64,000 nucleotides of DNA, taken from the NCBI GenBank assembly GCA_016795155.1, contig JAEUIE010000032.1, positions 124,001 to 188,000 on the forward strand, in the 5' to 3' direction. The notes below the pieces were generated by a model. That model made no database searches. It was given only the letters and a program-made list of their open reading frames with translations, and was not told where the DNA came from. The DNA comes from Planctomycetia bacterium (GTDB lineage Bacteria > Planctomycetota > Planctomycetia > Gemmatales > HRBIN36). Position 1 is the first letter of the stretch; every line of letters begins with the position of its first letter. Positions 25,505 to 33,744 of the stretch are shown piece after piece. A program made the translations under genes and the position numbers.

Positions 25505-27163
25505 GTGTCGCAAAGCGAGCATGTGCTTGATCCACATTTTGTTTCCAAGGATGAAGAATCCCAGCCAACAGAGACTGGGTTGCAATACCTTTCCAGGCTC
25601 AGCTTCTCTCCATTGATGGAAATCTGGAAGGCAAGGTCTGCTGATGGTCAGTTAAGGCAGGTTAAAATTCTCAAGGGACTTTCCAGAAAACGAACCTTAA
25701 CCGACAAGGAACTGGAAAAGATTGCCTATTTGAAATATCTGAAACATCCCCGGCTGGCACCTATCGACGACATTCATTTTGATGCAGGCCGGGTACAACT
25801 GGTTGGACCTTTGCCTGAATTAACCCTTTTTGATCGATGGAAACAATTACGAGCCCAGGGCAAGCAGGGCATTGAACGCAAGGAACTGTTGCAGTACCTG
25901 GCAATTGTTACTGAAGCTCTCGATTTCCTAAGTCGGCATGCCAATCTGCTGCACCTGTGCCTCAGCCCGCATTGCCTTTATTACTTCAGTGGTCGACTGC
26001 GTGTGGCTGACTACTGTCTGGCTCAACTCGCCTGGATTCCCGCAGGCCAGCAACTCGATCAGGTCACTTTGAAATACGCGGCACCTGAATTGTCTGAGGG
26101 TTTGTATCACGACCATTCCGATCAATACAGTCTGGCGCTGATCTACATTGAAATGCTGACAGGCCAGTTGCCGTTCCACGGCAATACGTTGCATCAGTGG
26201 CGTGAACAGCGTCGGGCCATGCAATTTGATTTCAAACTGCTGCCGGGCCATGAGCATGAAGTGCTGTATCGCGCGATGGAGTTTGAACCAGGCAAGCGGT
26301 TTGCCAATGCCACCAGCTTTCTGGAAAACCTGATCCAGTCGCAGGCATCAGCCAGTGGCTTCAGAAGTAAATTGCTCGATCCCTCCGTCGCAGAGTCATC
26401 ACTTCTGTTGACAGGTGAAACCGTACCGGTGATTCCTCGTGAGGAAGTGGAAGCCATTCTCCGCCGACTGATTCAAGTCGTTTCCATGAAGACGGTCTCC
26501 AATCAGGACCAGGGCATTCGCTTCATGATCAGTGATGAAGGCGAAGTCATTCATCGTTGTGCAGCGTGGCTGCCGGGGGGCCTGGCGATTGATAAACTTA
26601 AAGGCTTTGCTCACGAGTGGGATGCGAAACTCGTGCAGGTTGACAAGGTCACTTCTGAATACACTTTCCAGATTCAGATGCAGCAGAATCTCTGGCAGAA
26701 GTTGCTGGGCCGCAAAGCTGAATTCATCGAAATACGAATCAAGCTAACCCCTCCTACGGAAGTTAACGTCAAGCAAACCGAAGTTGATATCCGTATTCGC
26801 TACACGGATTCCAAACCCGAAAACGAGCGTGACCGACTCGAAATTATTGTTCCTGCCTTGCTGTGCAGTTTGCGTACCTATCTGCTGGCGAAAAATGAAA
26901 CCAGAACTGCTGAACGATTTCGTTATGAATCCAAAGTTTATCTTTACCCCATCTACGTGAACTGTGTTGGAGAGCCTCTGGTCTGCCAGTCACGTGATAT
27001 CAGCAGCACCGGTCTGCGAGTGGTTGGCCCTGCGGAATTCACATCCAGCGATTGCATTGTACAATTGCATACGCAGGAATTTGGTTCGGTGATTCTGCCA
27101 GCCCGCGTGCAACGTTGTGAGCCACTTTCCACAGGCATGTATGATATCGGTCTGAAAATATAA
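25505..27163 (+). CDS. pseudokinase with C-terminal PilZ domain
   Basis: A 552-residue protein. Residues about 25-295 have a Ser/Thr kinase fold with a recognisable beta-3 lysine (K54 in RQVKILKG), a conserved APE-like motif (AAPEL 192-196) and the DxYSLALIYIEMLTGQLPF helix. The catalytic HRD-x4-N loop reads HLCLSPHC: C152 replaces Asp, S154 replaces Lys and C157 replaces Asn. DFG reads D169-Y-C, and the Gly-rich loop is missing. It is therefore most likely a pseudokinase. Residues about 305-460 form an unassigned alpha/beta region. Residues about 470-552 form a PilZ domain with R-x3-R (RTAER) and DISSTG, able in principle to bind cyclic di-GMP. GTG start with AGGAAG six bases upstream. Confidence 0.8.
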   Translation: MSQSEHVLDPHFVSKDEESQPTETGLQYLSRLSFSPLMEIWKARSADGQLRQVKILKGLSRKRTLTDKELEKIAYLKYLKHPRLAPIDDIHFDAGRVQLVGPLPELTLFDRWKQLRAQGKQGIERKELLQYLAIVTEALDFLSRHANLLHLCLSPHCLYYFSGRLRVADYCLAQLAWIPAGQQLDQVTLKYAAPELSEGLYHDHSDQYSLALIYIEMLTGQLPFHGNTLHQWREQRRAMQFDFKLLPGHEHEVLYRAMEFEPGKRFANATSFLENLIQSQASASGFRSKLLDPSVAESSLLLTGETVPVIPREEVEAILRRLIQVVSMKTVSNQDQGIRFMISDEGEVIHRCAAWLPGGLAIDKLKGFAHEWDAKLVQVDKVTSEYTFQIQMQQNLWQKLLGRKAEFIEIRIKLTPPTEVNVKQTEVDIRIRYTDSKPENERDRLEIIVPALLCSLRTYLLAKNETRTAERFRYESKVYLYPIYVNCVGEPLVCQSRDISSTGLRVVGPAEFTSSDCIVQLHTQEFGSVILPARVQRCEPLSTGMYDIGLKI

Positions 27164-27260
27164 TCATTTTCATTTTGAGTCCTTTGTGGTTGTGCCAGTC
27201 TGACTAATAACAGTATGATGACATTCTGCTGGTTTTCGCATGCCCCGATAAATACCTGCC

Positions 27261-30182
27261 ATGATTGGTCAGATCACAGCCTGCATAACCTTAATGACGT
27301 TGATCTGGTTGGCATCAATCCAACCTGGTGTGCTTATTCCTGCAGTTACTAAGCAGGACAGCAAATCAGTTGAGTACTTCGAAACACACATCAGGCCTAT
27401 GCTGGTACAGCGTTGTCAGAGTTGCCATGGCCCGGATAAGCAAAAGGGTGGTTTGCGGTTGGATCAGCCTGAGTGGATCAGCCAGGGTGGTGAATCGGGC
27501 AAGATCATCGTTCAAGGCAAAGCTTCCGACAGCTTGTTGTTTCAGGCGGTCAGCTATCAGCATGATACTTTGAAAATGCCGCCACGTGGCAAGCTGGCCG
27601 ATGAACAGATACAGCATGTGAAACAGTGGATTGATTCCGGCGCCGTTATGCCTGCAGCATCTGCTTCGACGTCGTCGGCACCAACAACTAGCTTCAACCT
27701 CGATGAACGATTGAAACACTGGTGTTACCAGCCTCTGAACAAAGTAAATGTGCCAATCGCAATCGATCCTGCGACTGTAATAACAAGCATCGATCCATTC
27801 TTTCAGCAAGCCTGGAAAACACAACAACTGCAGCCATCACCTGCTGTTTCCAAATCAGCCTGGCTTCGGCGTGTGACTTTTGACCTGATTGGCCTGCCTC
27901 CCACGCTCGATGAATTGGATGCATTTGAGAAGGATACATCCGATAAGGCATATGCATCGGTGGTTAATCGTTTACTTGCACGAAAAGAGTACGGCGAACG
28001 ATGGGCCAGGCATTGGCTTGACCTGATGCGATATGCAGACACCCTGGGACACGAGTTTGATTATGATTTGCCTAACGCCTGGCGATATCGTAATTACGTC
28101 ATTCGTGCACTCAATGATGATGTCTCGTACCGTCAACTGGTGCTGGAACACCTGGCAGGTGACCTGTTGCCTGAGCCTCGAATCAATCAGAAAGAGCAGT
28201 GGAATGAATCGATCCAAGGGACCGGTTTTCTCTGGCTGGGTGAAGCCAAGCACGGCCCGGTTGATATCAGACAGGAGCAAGCCGATCGTATTGACAACCA
28301 GATCGATGTTATCGGCAAAGCGTTTCTGGGGCAAACCATTGCCTGTGCCCGCTGTCACGATCACAAATTTGATGCCATTGCCACTCGCGATTATTATGCA
28401 CTGTACGGTGTACTGCAAAGCTCACGTTTTCAGGAAGCATTGATTGATACTCCTGAACGCCGGGGGAACTTGATTGCGGACTTGAAACGCGTCAATCGTG
28501 AACTCTCTGCATTCCTGGAGCAGTCGCCAGAGAAGAAAATTACTGAGGAGCAGCCATCCGCACAGACAAAATCAGTTGTTTTCGATATCAGCACGTGCAG
28601 ACCGCAAGGTGAAGCCTGGAATTGGAATGCAGAGAAAACCAGAACGGCATATTTCGATTCGAAAGCTAAATCATGGATGGTTCGTTCAGTGCCGGCCGGG
28701 TGTTGGGACAGTGGCCAGTTCAGCCAGAAGTTGGAAGGTTCTCTCCAAACTGTCAGTTTTACTATTCAGAACCGCTATCTGCATATACTGGCTGCTGGCA
28801 TGAATGGTCGAGTCAGAGTCATCGTTGATGGCTTTGTGGTCATTCGCGATCCCATCTATGGAAGCTTGCGACGGGTCGTTTCCTCGCCAGTTTCACACTG
28901 GCAGACATTTGACCTGAACATGTGGCAAGGCCGGCAGGCTTATGTTGAATTCCTGGACGATGGGCCTGAAGAAATCAGCATGACACCAGATCAGGGTAGC
29001 CAGGGAATGTCCTGGCTGCAGGTCAGTGGAATGGTCGCCAGCAATGAAGCCAAGCCGCCGGAATTGCCGAAGGAAAAGTCCGTTCCGCCTGTTGCAATCA
29101 TCCATGCAGAAGCACTGAAGTTGCTGCAGGAACGCAAAGCCTGCGAAGACAGAATGCAAGCACCACGATACAGCATTGCGACAGCAGATGGAAATGGATT
29201 AGATGAACACATTTTTATTCGAGGCAATCACCGCAGCCCGGGGGAACGGGTGCCACGAGGCCTCTCCAGTGTTTACTGTGGCCAACAGGAGTTGAAAACC
29301 AACCAGGGGTCTGGACGATTGGCATTGGCCGAAAGGCTGGTTGATCCCAACCAGAATCCACTTATTGTTCGAGTCATCGTCAACCGCGTCTGGAAGCACC
29401 ATTTTGGCGAAGGGTTGGTCAAATCGGTTGATGATTTCGGTCGCATGGGGGCTGAACCAACAAGCATGGAACTGCTCGATTACCTGGCAGACTGGTTTGT
29501 GAAAGAGGGTTGGTCGCTAAAGAAGCTGCATCGCGAACTGGTGCTGAGTCATCTCTATCGTCAGTCTTCATCCCAGACTGACCAGGAAATCAGCAAACGT
29601 GATCCACAAAACGCATGGCTTTCTCGCATGCCTCTGAGAAGACTGGAAGCAGAGAGCCTGCGTGATGCCATGCTGGCCATCTCCGGGAGATGGAACCGCA
29701 AAAGTTATTTGGAAGGCAGCAAGATGCCTTATCTCACCAGTCTGATGCAGGGACGCGGCAAACCTTCTGCACAAGGTGAACTGGATGGCGATGGCTATCG
29801 CAGTATTTACCTCAGCATCAGGCGGAATTTCTTGTCCCCTTTTCTGACATCTTTTGATTTCCCCACGCCGTTTACCGCCATTGGGAAACGTTCCGTTTCC
29901 AATACGCCTGCTCAAGGATTGGCCCTCATGAACGATCCGCTGGTAAAAGAGTTATCATCGCAGTGGGCTTGCAAGCTATTCGAGCAGACAATGTCAGACC
30001 AGGAACGGATCGATCGAATGTACCGAATGGCCTATACGCGAAGTGCAACGAAGGATGAGTTGCAACTTGCTCAAGAATTTCTTGGCGAACAAATGAAGCA
30101 GCATCAACATCACGAACAAAAAGCATGGGCTGAATTGGCCCATGCTGTGTTCTGCAGCAAAGAGTTCTTTTTCATCCCTTGA
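27261..30182 (+). CDS. planctomycete cytochrome (PSCyt1) / DUF1549 / DUF1553 (PSD1) protein
   Basis: A 973-residue exported protein found mainly in Planctomycetes and Verrucomicrobia. A signal-like hydrophobic stretch (about 5-28) is followed by the cytochrome-like PSCyt1 domain with C52-x2-C55-H56 in RCQSCHGPDKQKGG, then DUF1549 with the typical KSAWLRRVTFDLIGLPPT and WARHWLDLMRYADT signatures, a beta-sandwich-like middle (about 455-640), and DUF1553 (from LAERLVDPNQNPLIVRVIVNR to the end). Family members are often paired with a DUF1501 protein; none is here. Suggested roles in the field involve polysaccharide degradation, but no reaction is established. The last 11 bases overlap the convergent rtcB. 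Confidence 0.9.
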   Translation: MIGQITACITLMTLIWLASIQPGVLIPAVTKQDSKSVEYFETHIRPMLVQRCQSCHGPDKQKGGLRLDQPEWISQGGESGKIIVQGKASDSLLFQAVSYQHDTLKMPPRGKLADEQIQHVKQWIDSGAVMPAASASTSSAPTTSFNLDERLKHWCYQPLNKVNVPIAIDPATVITSIDPFFQQAWKTQQLQPSPAVSKSAWLRRVTFDLIGLPPTLDELDAFEKDTSDKAYASVVNRLLARKEYGERWARHWLDLMRYADTLGHEFDYDLPNAWRYRNYVIRALNDDVSYRQLVLEHLAGDLLPEPRINQKEQWNESIQGTGFLWLGEAKHGPVDIRQEQADRIDNQIDVIGKAFLGQTIACARCHDHKFDAIATRDYYALYGVLQSSRFQEALIDTPERRGNLIADLKRVNRELSAFLEQSPEKKITEEQPSAQTKSVVFDISTCRPQGEAWNWNAEKTRTAYFDSKAKSWMVRSVPAGCWDSGQFSQKLEGSLQTVSFTIQNRYLHILAAGMNGRVRVIVDGFVVIRDPIYGSLRRVVSSPVSHWQTFDLNMWQGRQAYVEFLDDGPEEISMTPDQGSQGMSWLQVSGMVASNEAKPPELPKEKSVPPVAIIHAEALKLLQERKACEDRMQAPRYSIATADGNGLDEHIFIRGNHRSPGERVPRGLSSVYCGQQELKTNQGSGRLALAERLVDPNQNPLIVRVIVNRVWKHHFGEGLVKSVDDFGRMGAEPTSMELLDYLADWFVKEGWSLKKLHRELVLSHLYRQSSSQTDQEISKRDPQNAWLSRMPLRRLEAESLRDAMLAISGRWNRKSYLEGSKMPYLTSLMQGRGKPSAQGELDGDGYRSIYLSIRRNFLSPFLTSFDFPTPFTAIGKRSVSNTPAQGLALMNDPLVKELSSQWACKLFEQTMSDQERIDRMYRMAYTRSATKDELQLAQEFLGEQMKQHQHHEQKAWAELAHAVFCSKEFFFIP

Positions 30183-31644
30183 TGACGCCGATTGGCCTCA
30201 ACCTGGCGACCTTGGTTGAGATACCTGACTGATGCACGACTTCGACAACATGATCGACATTCTTGTACGCATCAGGCTGTTCTTCTGCCAGGCCTTTCCA
30301 ACTGCGTGCACGGGCTATGACACCACGTAACTCAAGTTCCTTGTCGATGCGTCTACCTTGAGCATGCTTGATGGCAGCAGTACGGCTCATGCATCGCCCC
30401 GCGCCATGGCATGTGCTGCCGAACGATTTTTCCATGCTGCCTGGCTTACCCGCCAGCACCCAACTGGCCCGTCCCATGTCTCCCGGAATTATCACTGGTT
30501 GGCCAATGCCACGATACTGACTGGGCACTTCGGGATGTCCCGGAGGAAACGCCCGGGTAGCGCCCTTGCGGTGTACCCAGACTTTCTTCTGTCGGTTATT
30601 GACGGTATGCTCCTCCAGCTTGGCGATGTTATGTGCAACATCGTACAGCAAGGTCATGCGAAGCTCTTCCCAGGTTTTGCCAAGTACCGAGGCAAATGCT
30701 TCACGAGCCTGCCACATCAGGAGCTGGCGATTGCACCAGGCGAAATTGGCTGCAGCTCGCATGGCACCCAGATAATGCTGCCCTTCCGGGCTGGACACTG
30801 GTGCACAGGCGAGTTGTCGATCAGGGAGCGTAATCCCATATTTTTCAGGGACACCACGCAATGAAGTCAATGCATCATCGCATACCTGGTAGCCGAGGCC
30901 GCGTGAACCGCTGTGAATCATGATGACCACCTGGCTGGGAAACAGTCCCATGGTCTGGCAAGCTGCTTCATCATGAATCTGATCAACTACCTGCACTTCG
31001 AGAAAATGGTTTCCCGAACCAAGAGTACCGCACTGCTGGGCACCACGGTCGAGTGCCCTGTCGCTGACCAGATCGGGGTCAGCCCCATCAAGCCTGCCAT
31101 GTGCTTCGGTGAAATCAATATCACTCTCGGTAGCCAGCCCTCGCTTGAGCAGATAACGAGGCCCTTCCGCCATCAGTTGTCGCAATTCCGATCGATTGAA
31201 ATGATATTTCCCGGATTGTCCCACGCCAGCCGGTACCGTTCGAAACAGCGTCTCTACGATGTTGCGCAAATGTGGCCGGACGGTGTCATAATCGAGATGA
31301 GTACGAATCAGCCTCACGCCGCAATTGATATCATACCCAACCCCGCCTGGTGAAATGACTCCACTTTCATCTGGATCAGTAGCACACACACCGCCAATGC
31401 AGAAACCATATCCCCAGTGTATATCAGGCATAGCAATCGATGCCATTTGTATACCCGGCAACGTTGCAACATTGGCTACCTGTTCCGGTGCAACATCTTT
31501 TCGAATGCTATCTATCAACACATCATCGGCAAAAATAATACCATCCACTTTCATATCCGGACGATACCCTTTGGGTATTTTCCATCGTGTTTCATCAAGC
31601 CGCTCCATCGGACCTTCATATCGTTCTTTAGGCATCGTACTCAT
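30172..31644 (-). CDS. rtcB: RNA-splicing ligase
   Basis: Joins RNA 2',3'-cyclic phosphate (or 3'-phosphate) to 5'-OH ends, using GTP and Mn2+. The family signatures GGVGYDINCGVRLIRT, GSGNHFLEVQVV, IMIHSGSRGLGYQV and the guanylation-site motif CHGAGRCMSR (His near residue 413) are all present. Length 490 is at the upper end of the family range. It lies nine bases after archease, which stimulates RtcB guanylation, so the two form an RNA-repair operon. The final 11 bases overlap the convergent PSD1 gene end. Targets could be cleaved tRNA or mRNA; the PIN toxin elsewhere in the window is not evidently linked. Confidence 0.95.
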   Translation of the reverse strand: MSTMPKERYEGPMERLDETRWKIPKGYRPDMKVDGIIFADDVLIDSIRKDVAPEQVANVATLPGIQMASIAMPDIHWGYGFCIGGVCATDPDESGVISPGGVGYDINCGVRLIRTHLDYDTVRPHLRNIVETLFRTVPAGVGQSGKYHFNRSELRQLMAEGPRYLLKRGLATESDIDFTEAHGRLDGADPDLVSDRALDRGAQQCGTLGSGNHFLEVQVVDQIHDEAACQTMGLFPSQVVIMIHSGSRGLGYQVCDDALTSLRGVPEKYGITLPDRQLACAPVSSPEGQHYLGAMRAAANFAWCNRQLLMWQAREAFASVLGKTWEELRMTLLYDVAHNIAKLEEHTVNNRQKKVWVHRKGATRAFPPGHPEVPSQYRGIGQPVIIPGDMGRASWVLAGKPGSMEKSFGSTCHGAGRCMSRTAAIKHAQGRRIDKELELRGVIARARSWKGLAEEQPDAYKNVDHVVEVVHQSGISTKVARLRPIGVIKG

Positions 31645-31653
31645 CCTGAGGTG

Positions 31654-32067
31654 TTAAATATCAACGATGACTTCTGCAAGCCAGTCGCCATCAGATTGGT
31701 GTTCCAGTTTCAACTGATGATAGGTGATTGCTTTCACCTCATGCGAAGGAGGATGCCTCTGGCTGTCACAAGGTTCGCCATAAGCAACTGCTTCCAGTCC
31801 ATCAACCGATAGGATTATTTCAAACCGTGAAAAGAGCCAGTGTTGCGTTTCGAAAAGATAGAGCAGTTGATTAAGCCAGTCGAAAAGGAGTAGATCACGA
31901 TCTTTCTGTTTGAGCTGAATTGGAACAGATTGTATCGGTTTTACGTCAATGATTTTTTCTGTGATCAATTCAAATAAAGCCAATCCCGCTTCGACAAAAA
32001 TATCCTGCAGAGTTGGACAAATAACCCTGATGCCAATATCAGCAGTATGTTCAAAGTATTCACGCAT
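31654..32067 (-). CDS. archease, RtcB activator
   Basis: A small acidic protein that speeds RtcB guanylation and turnover. The 137-residue length is typical. Diagnostic sequence EHTADIGIRV is at residues 6-15 with D10 in the expected metal-binding position. The LLFDWLNQLLYLFE segment (around 82-95) and C-terminal EVKAITYHQLKLE and AEVIVDI segments match archease. It is first in the operon with rtcB (gap nine bases). A promoter-like pair lies about 45 bases upstream on the minus strand in very A+T-rich DNA. Confidence 0.93.
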   Translation of the reverse strand: MREYFEHTADIGIRVICPTLQDIFVEAGLALFELITEKIIDVKPIQSVPIQLKQKDRDLLLFDWLNQLLYLFETQHWLFSRFEIILSVDGLEAVAYGEPCDSQRHPPSHEVKAITYHQLKLEHQSDGDWLAEVIVDI

Positions 32068-32114
32068 AATAATCCAAGTTGAGTGTGCAATTCTGGCATT
32101 TCATTTAGACATAT

Positions 32115-32142
32115 ATTATCAGTTATTTGTTCAAAATGTAAA
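32115..32142 (-). promoter_or_regulatory. promoter for the archease-rtcB operon
   Basis: On the minus strand a -35 TTTACA (32142-32137), 16-base spacer and -10 GATAAT (32120-32115), each five of six to consensus. The archease ATG at 32067 is about 40 bases after the expected start site. The surrounding 150 bases are markedly A+T rich and also precede the divergent gene at 32218. Confidence 0.5.
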
Positions 32143-32217
32143 TTTATCGTAGCCGCAATAGAGAATTACTACTATTTCATCATTGGGAAATATTCACACT
32201 ATGTACAAGAGGCTAAT

Positions 32218-32583
32218 ATGAGTAAGTCAGGTGCCAAGTTGGAACGGGGAGAAAAGGCTCAGGCTATTCGCGATGCTATGAAAGCTCACCCACTTCTGAA
32301 GAATCGCGAATTGGTGGATATCCTTGCTGCCAAGGGTATCAAATGCACCACCCAGGATATAGCAAACCAGAAGGCTCGTAACAAACGCATGGAGGGTGGT
32401 GGTGCTGGCAAGCAATCGTTGACCCTGGATGATCTGCTCAAGGTTAAAAACGTGGTAGCAGAAGCAGGTGGCATCAAAGCCGTGCAGGGCAAACTGAATG
32501 AAATTGAAGAACTGGCCAAGTTGGCTGGTGGACTAGAAAAGCTTCGCAAAGGACTGGATGTGCTACCGAAGTTCAGCAGCTAA
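32218..32583 (+). CDS. small helical protein, possibly HTH-like, function unknown
   Basis: A 121-residue basic protein. The open frame reaches back to 32083, but ATG 32218 (starting MSKSGAKLERGEK) has AAGAGG at proper spacing and marks the change to normal coding composition. Residues 10-60 (KAQAIRDAMKAHP, NRELVDILAAKG, TTQDIANQKARNKR) form three helices resembling a winged or simple HTH in which the last helix is basic. The C-terminal part (about 70-121) is an amphipathic helix pair, KNVVAEAGGIKAVQGKLNEIEE and LAKLAGGLEKLRKGL. Similar small proteins are, to my knowledge, common in Planctomycetes without assigned function. Possible nucleoid or regulatory protein; uncertain. Confidence 0.7.
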   Translation: MSKSGAKLERGEKAQAIRDAMKAHPLLKNRELVDILAAKGIKCTTQDIANQKARNKRMEGGGAGKQSLTLDDLLKVKNVVAEAGGIKAVQGKLNEIEELAKLAGGLEKLRKGLDVLPKFSS

Positions 32584-32586
32584 GTG

Positions 32587-32672
32587 TGGCGCTGGTGGGA
32601 CTTGAACCCACACGGACCTTACGGTCCAAGGGATTTTAAATCCCTTGTGTCTGCCGATTCCACCACAGCGCC
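32587..32672 (-). tRNA. tRNA-Leu (anticodon UAA)
   Basis: Read on the minus strand, acceptor arms GGCGCTG and CAGCGCC pair perfectly with discriminator A. The anticodon arm AGGGA/TCCCT encloses loop TTTAAAA with anticodon TAA. A long variable arm (GGACC/GGTCC) marks it as a type II tRNA, and the T arm is GTGGG-TTCAAGT-CCCAC. The 3' CCA is not encoded. The loop has A36-A37-A38, the motif MiaA needs, and miaA is the neighbouring gene on the opposite strand. Confidence 0.97.
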
Positions 32673-32714
32673 CTGTGTCTGTAGAGAGTTACGATTACAC
32701 GCGAAAACGTCAAT

Positions 32715-32736
32715 ACCCTCTGATATCCCAGAGGGT
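32715..32736 (+). terminator. hairpin followed by T-rich run
   Basis: A stem of eight base pairs (32715-32722 with 32729-32736), a six-base loop, then TTTCTTTCT on the plus strand. It lies between the tRNA and miaA. It would end plus-strand transcripts reading from the small helical-protein gene across the antisense side of the tRNA, before miaA. Confidence 0.45.
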
Positions 32737-32796
32737 TTCTTTCTACTTACGACTGTGTTGTCAACGGACAGGTTCACTGGCCTGTATCATGAATGT

Positions 32797-33744
32797 ATGG
32801 TTGATATCACCCTTTTCGAGTGCTGTCTGATTCTGACTGGCCCCACCGCTTCCGGTAAATCTGCCGTTGCCCTCCAGCTTGCAAAAACGTTTCAGACCGA
32901 AATTATCTCCATGGACTCCATGACCATTTACCGTGGCATGGATATTGGTACGGCTAAACCTTCCGAACAGGAACAAAAAGAAATACCACATCATTTGATT
33001 GATGTTCTCGACCCCTGGGAAAAATCCTCTGTTGCCTGGTGGCTGACACAGGCTCGGTCCATTGCTGAGAAAATCCTTGCCCGTGGTAAATGCCCGATCA
33101 TCGTGGGCGGCACACCGCTCTATCTGAAGGCGATTAGGTATGGATTATTCGAAGGGCCTGAAATTGATCCTGCCATTCGGGCAGACTTGGAAACCAGAAC
33201 TAACGTTGAACTGCATCAGCAGTTATCTGAAGTAGATCAAGCTGCGGCACAACGTATCCACTTGAATGATCACAAACGCCTGGTACGAGCCTTGGAAGTC
33301 TATCTTTCAACCGGGCAGACCATAACCCATTGGCAACAACAGTTTGATCAACAGCCCAAGCCTCGTTCAGTTCCAGTCTTCTGCATCGAAGTGGATCGAC
33401 AGGAACTCTATCGCCGCATTGAAGCACGTATTGATTCCATGATGCAATCCGGCTGGCTGGATGAGGTTCAGCGACTATTATCGTTGCCTCAACCGCTCAG
33501 CAGGGAAGCATCTCAAGCGGCTGGCTATCGGGAACTTATTGAGCATCTGCAAGGCAAATGTAATCTCGATGAAGCAGTGGTAGCCATCAAGACACGAACC
33601 AGGCAACTCGCAAAAAGGCAACTCACCTGGTTTCGGCACTTTCCCGGATTGCAACATCTGACAGCTGAACAAGCGAAACATCAACTGCCCGGCTACATAT
33701 CCTCCATGACCCCTTCCATCGAGTTAGCCGGTTCGCCTTTATAA
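32797..33744 (+). CDS. miaA: tRNA dimethylallyltransferase
   Basis: Adds a dimethylallyl group to N6 of A37 in tRNAs reading codons that start with U. Walker A GPTASGKS is at residues 15-22, followed by TEIISMDSMTIYRGMDIGTAKP (substrate Asp) and the VGGTPLYLKAI motif. The C-terminal helix carries TRQLAKRQLTWFR. Length 315 is normal. The open frame extends back to 32584, but that part is only the antisense of tRNA-Leu; ATG 32797 is the first start consistent with the family. The 3' end overlaps the convergent YhaM-like gene by 52 bases, which is unusually long. Confidence 0.94.
   Translation: MVDITLFECCLILTGPTASGKSAVALQLAKTFQTEIISMDSMTIYRGMDIGTAKPSEQEQKEIPHHLIDVLDPWEKSSVAWWLTQARSIAEKILARGKCPIIVGGTPLYLKAIRYGLFEGPEIDPAIRADLETRTNVELHQQLSEVDQAAAQRIHLNDHKRLVRALEVYLSTGQTITHWQQQFDQQPKPRSVPVFCIEVDRQELYRRIEARIDSMMQSGWLDEVQRLLSLPQPLSREASQAAGYRELIEHLQGKCNLDEAVVAIKTRTRQLAKRQLTWFRHFPGLQHLTAEQAKHQLPGYISSMTPSIELAGSPL

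Noticed and set aside
25505-26400. Active Ser/Thr kinase
   Set aside because: The catalytic Asp, the catalytic-loop Lys and Asn and the DFG Gly are all replaced, so an active-kinase call is not supported.
32584-32796. Upstream extension of miaA
   Set aside because: The extension is the antisense of tRNA-Leu and its flank, and MiaA proteins normally begin close to the Walker A strand.
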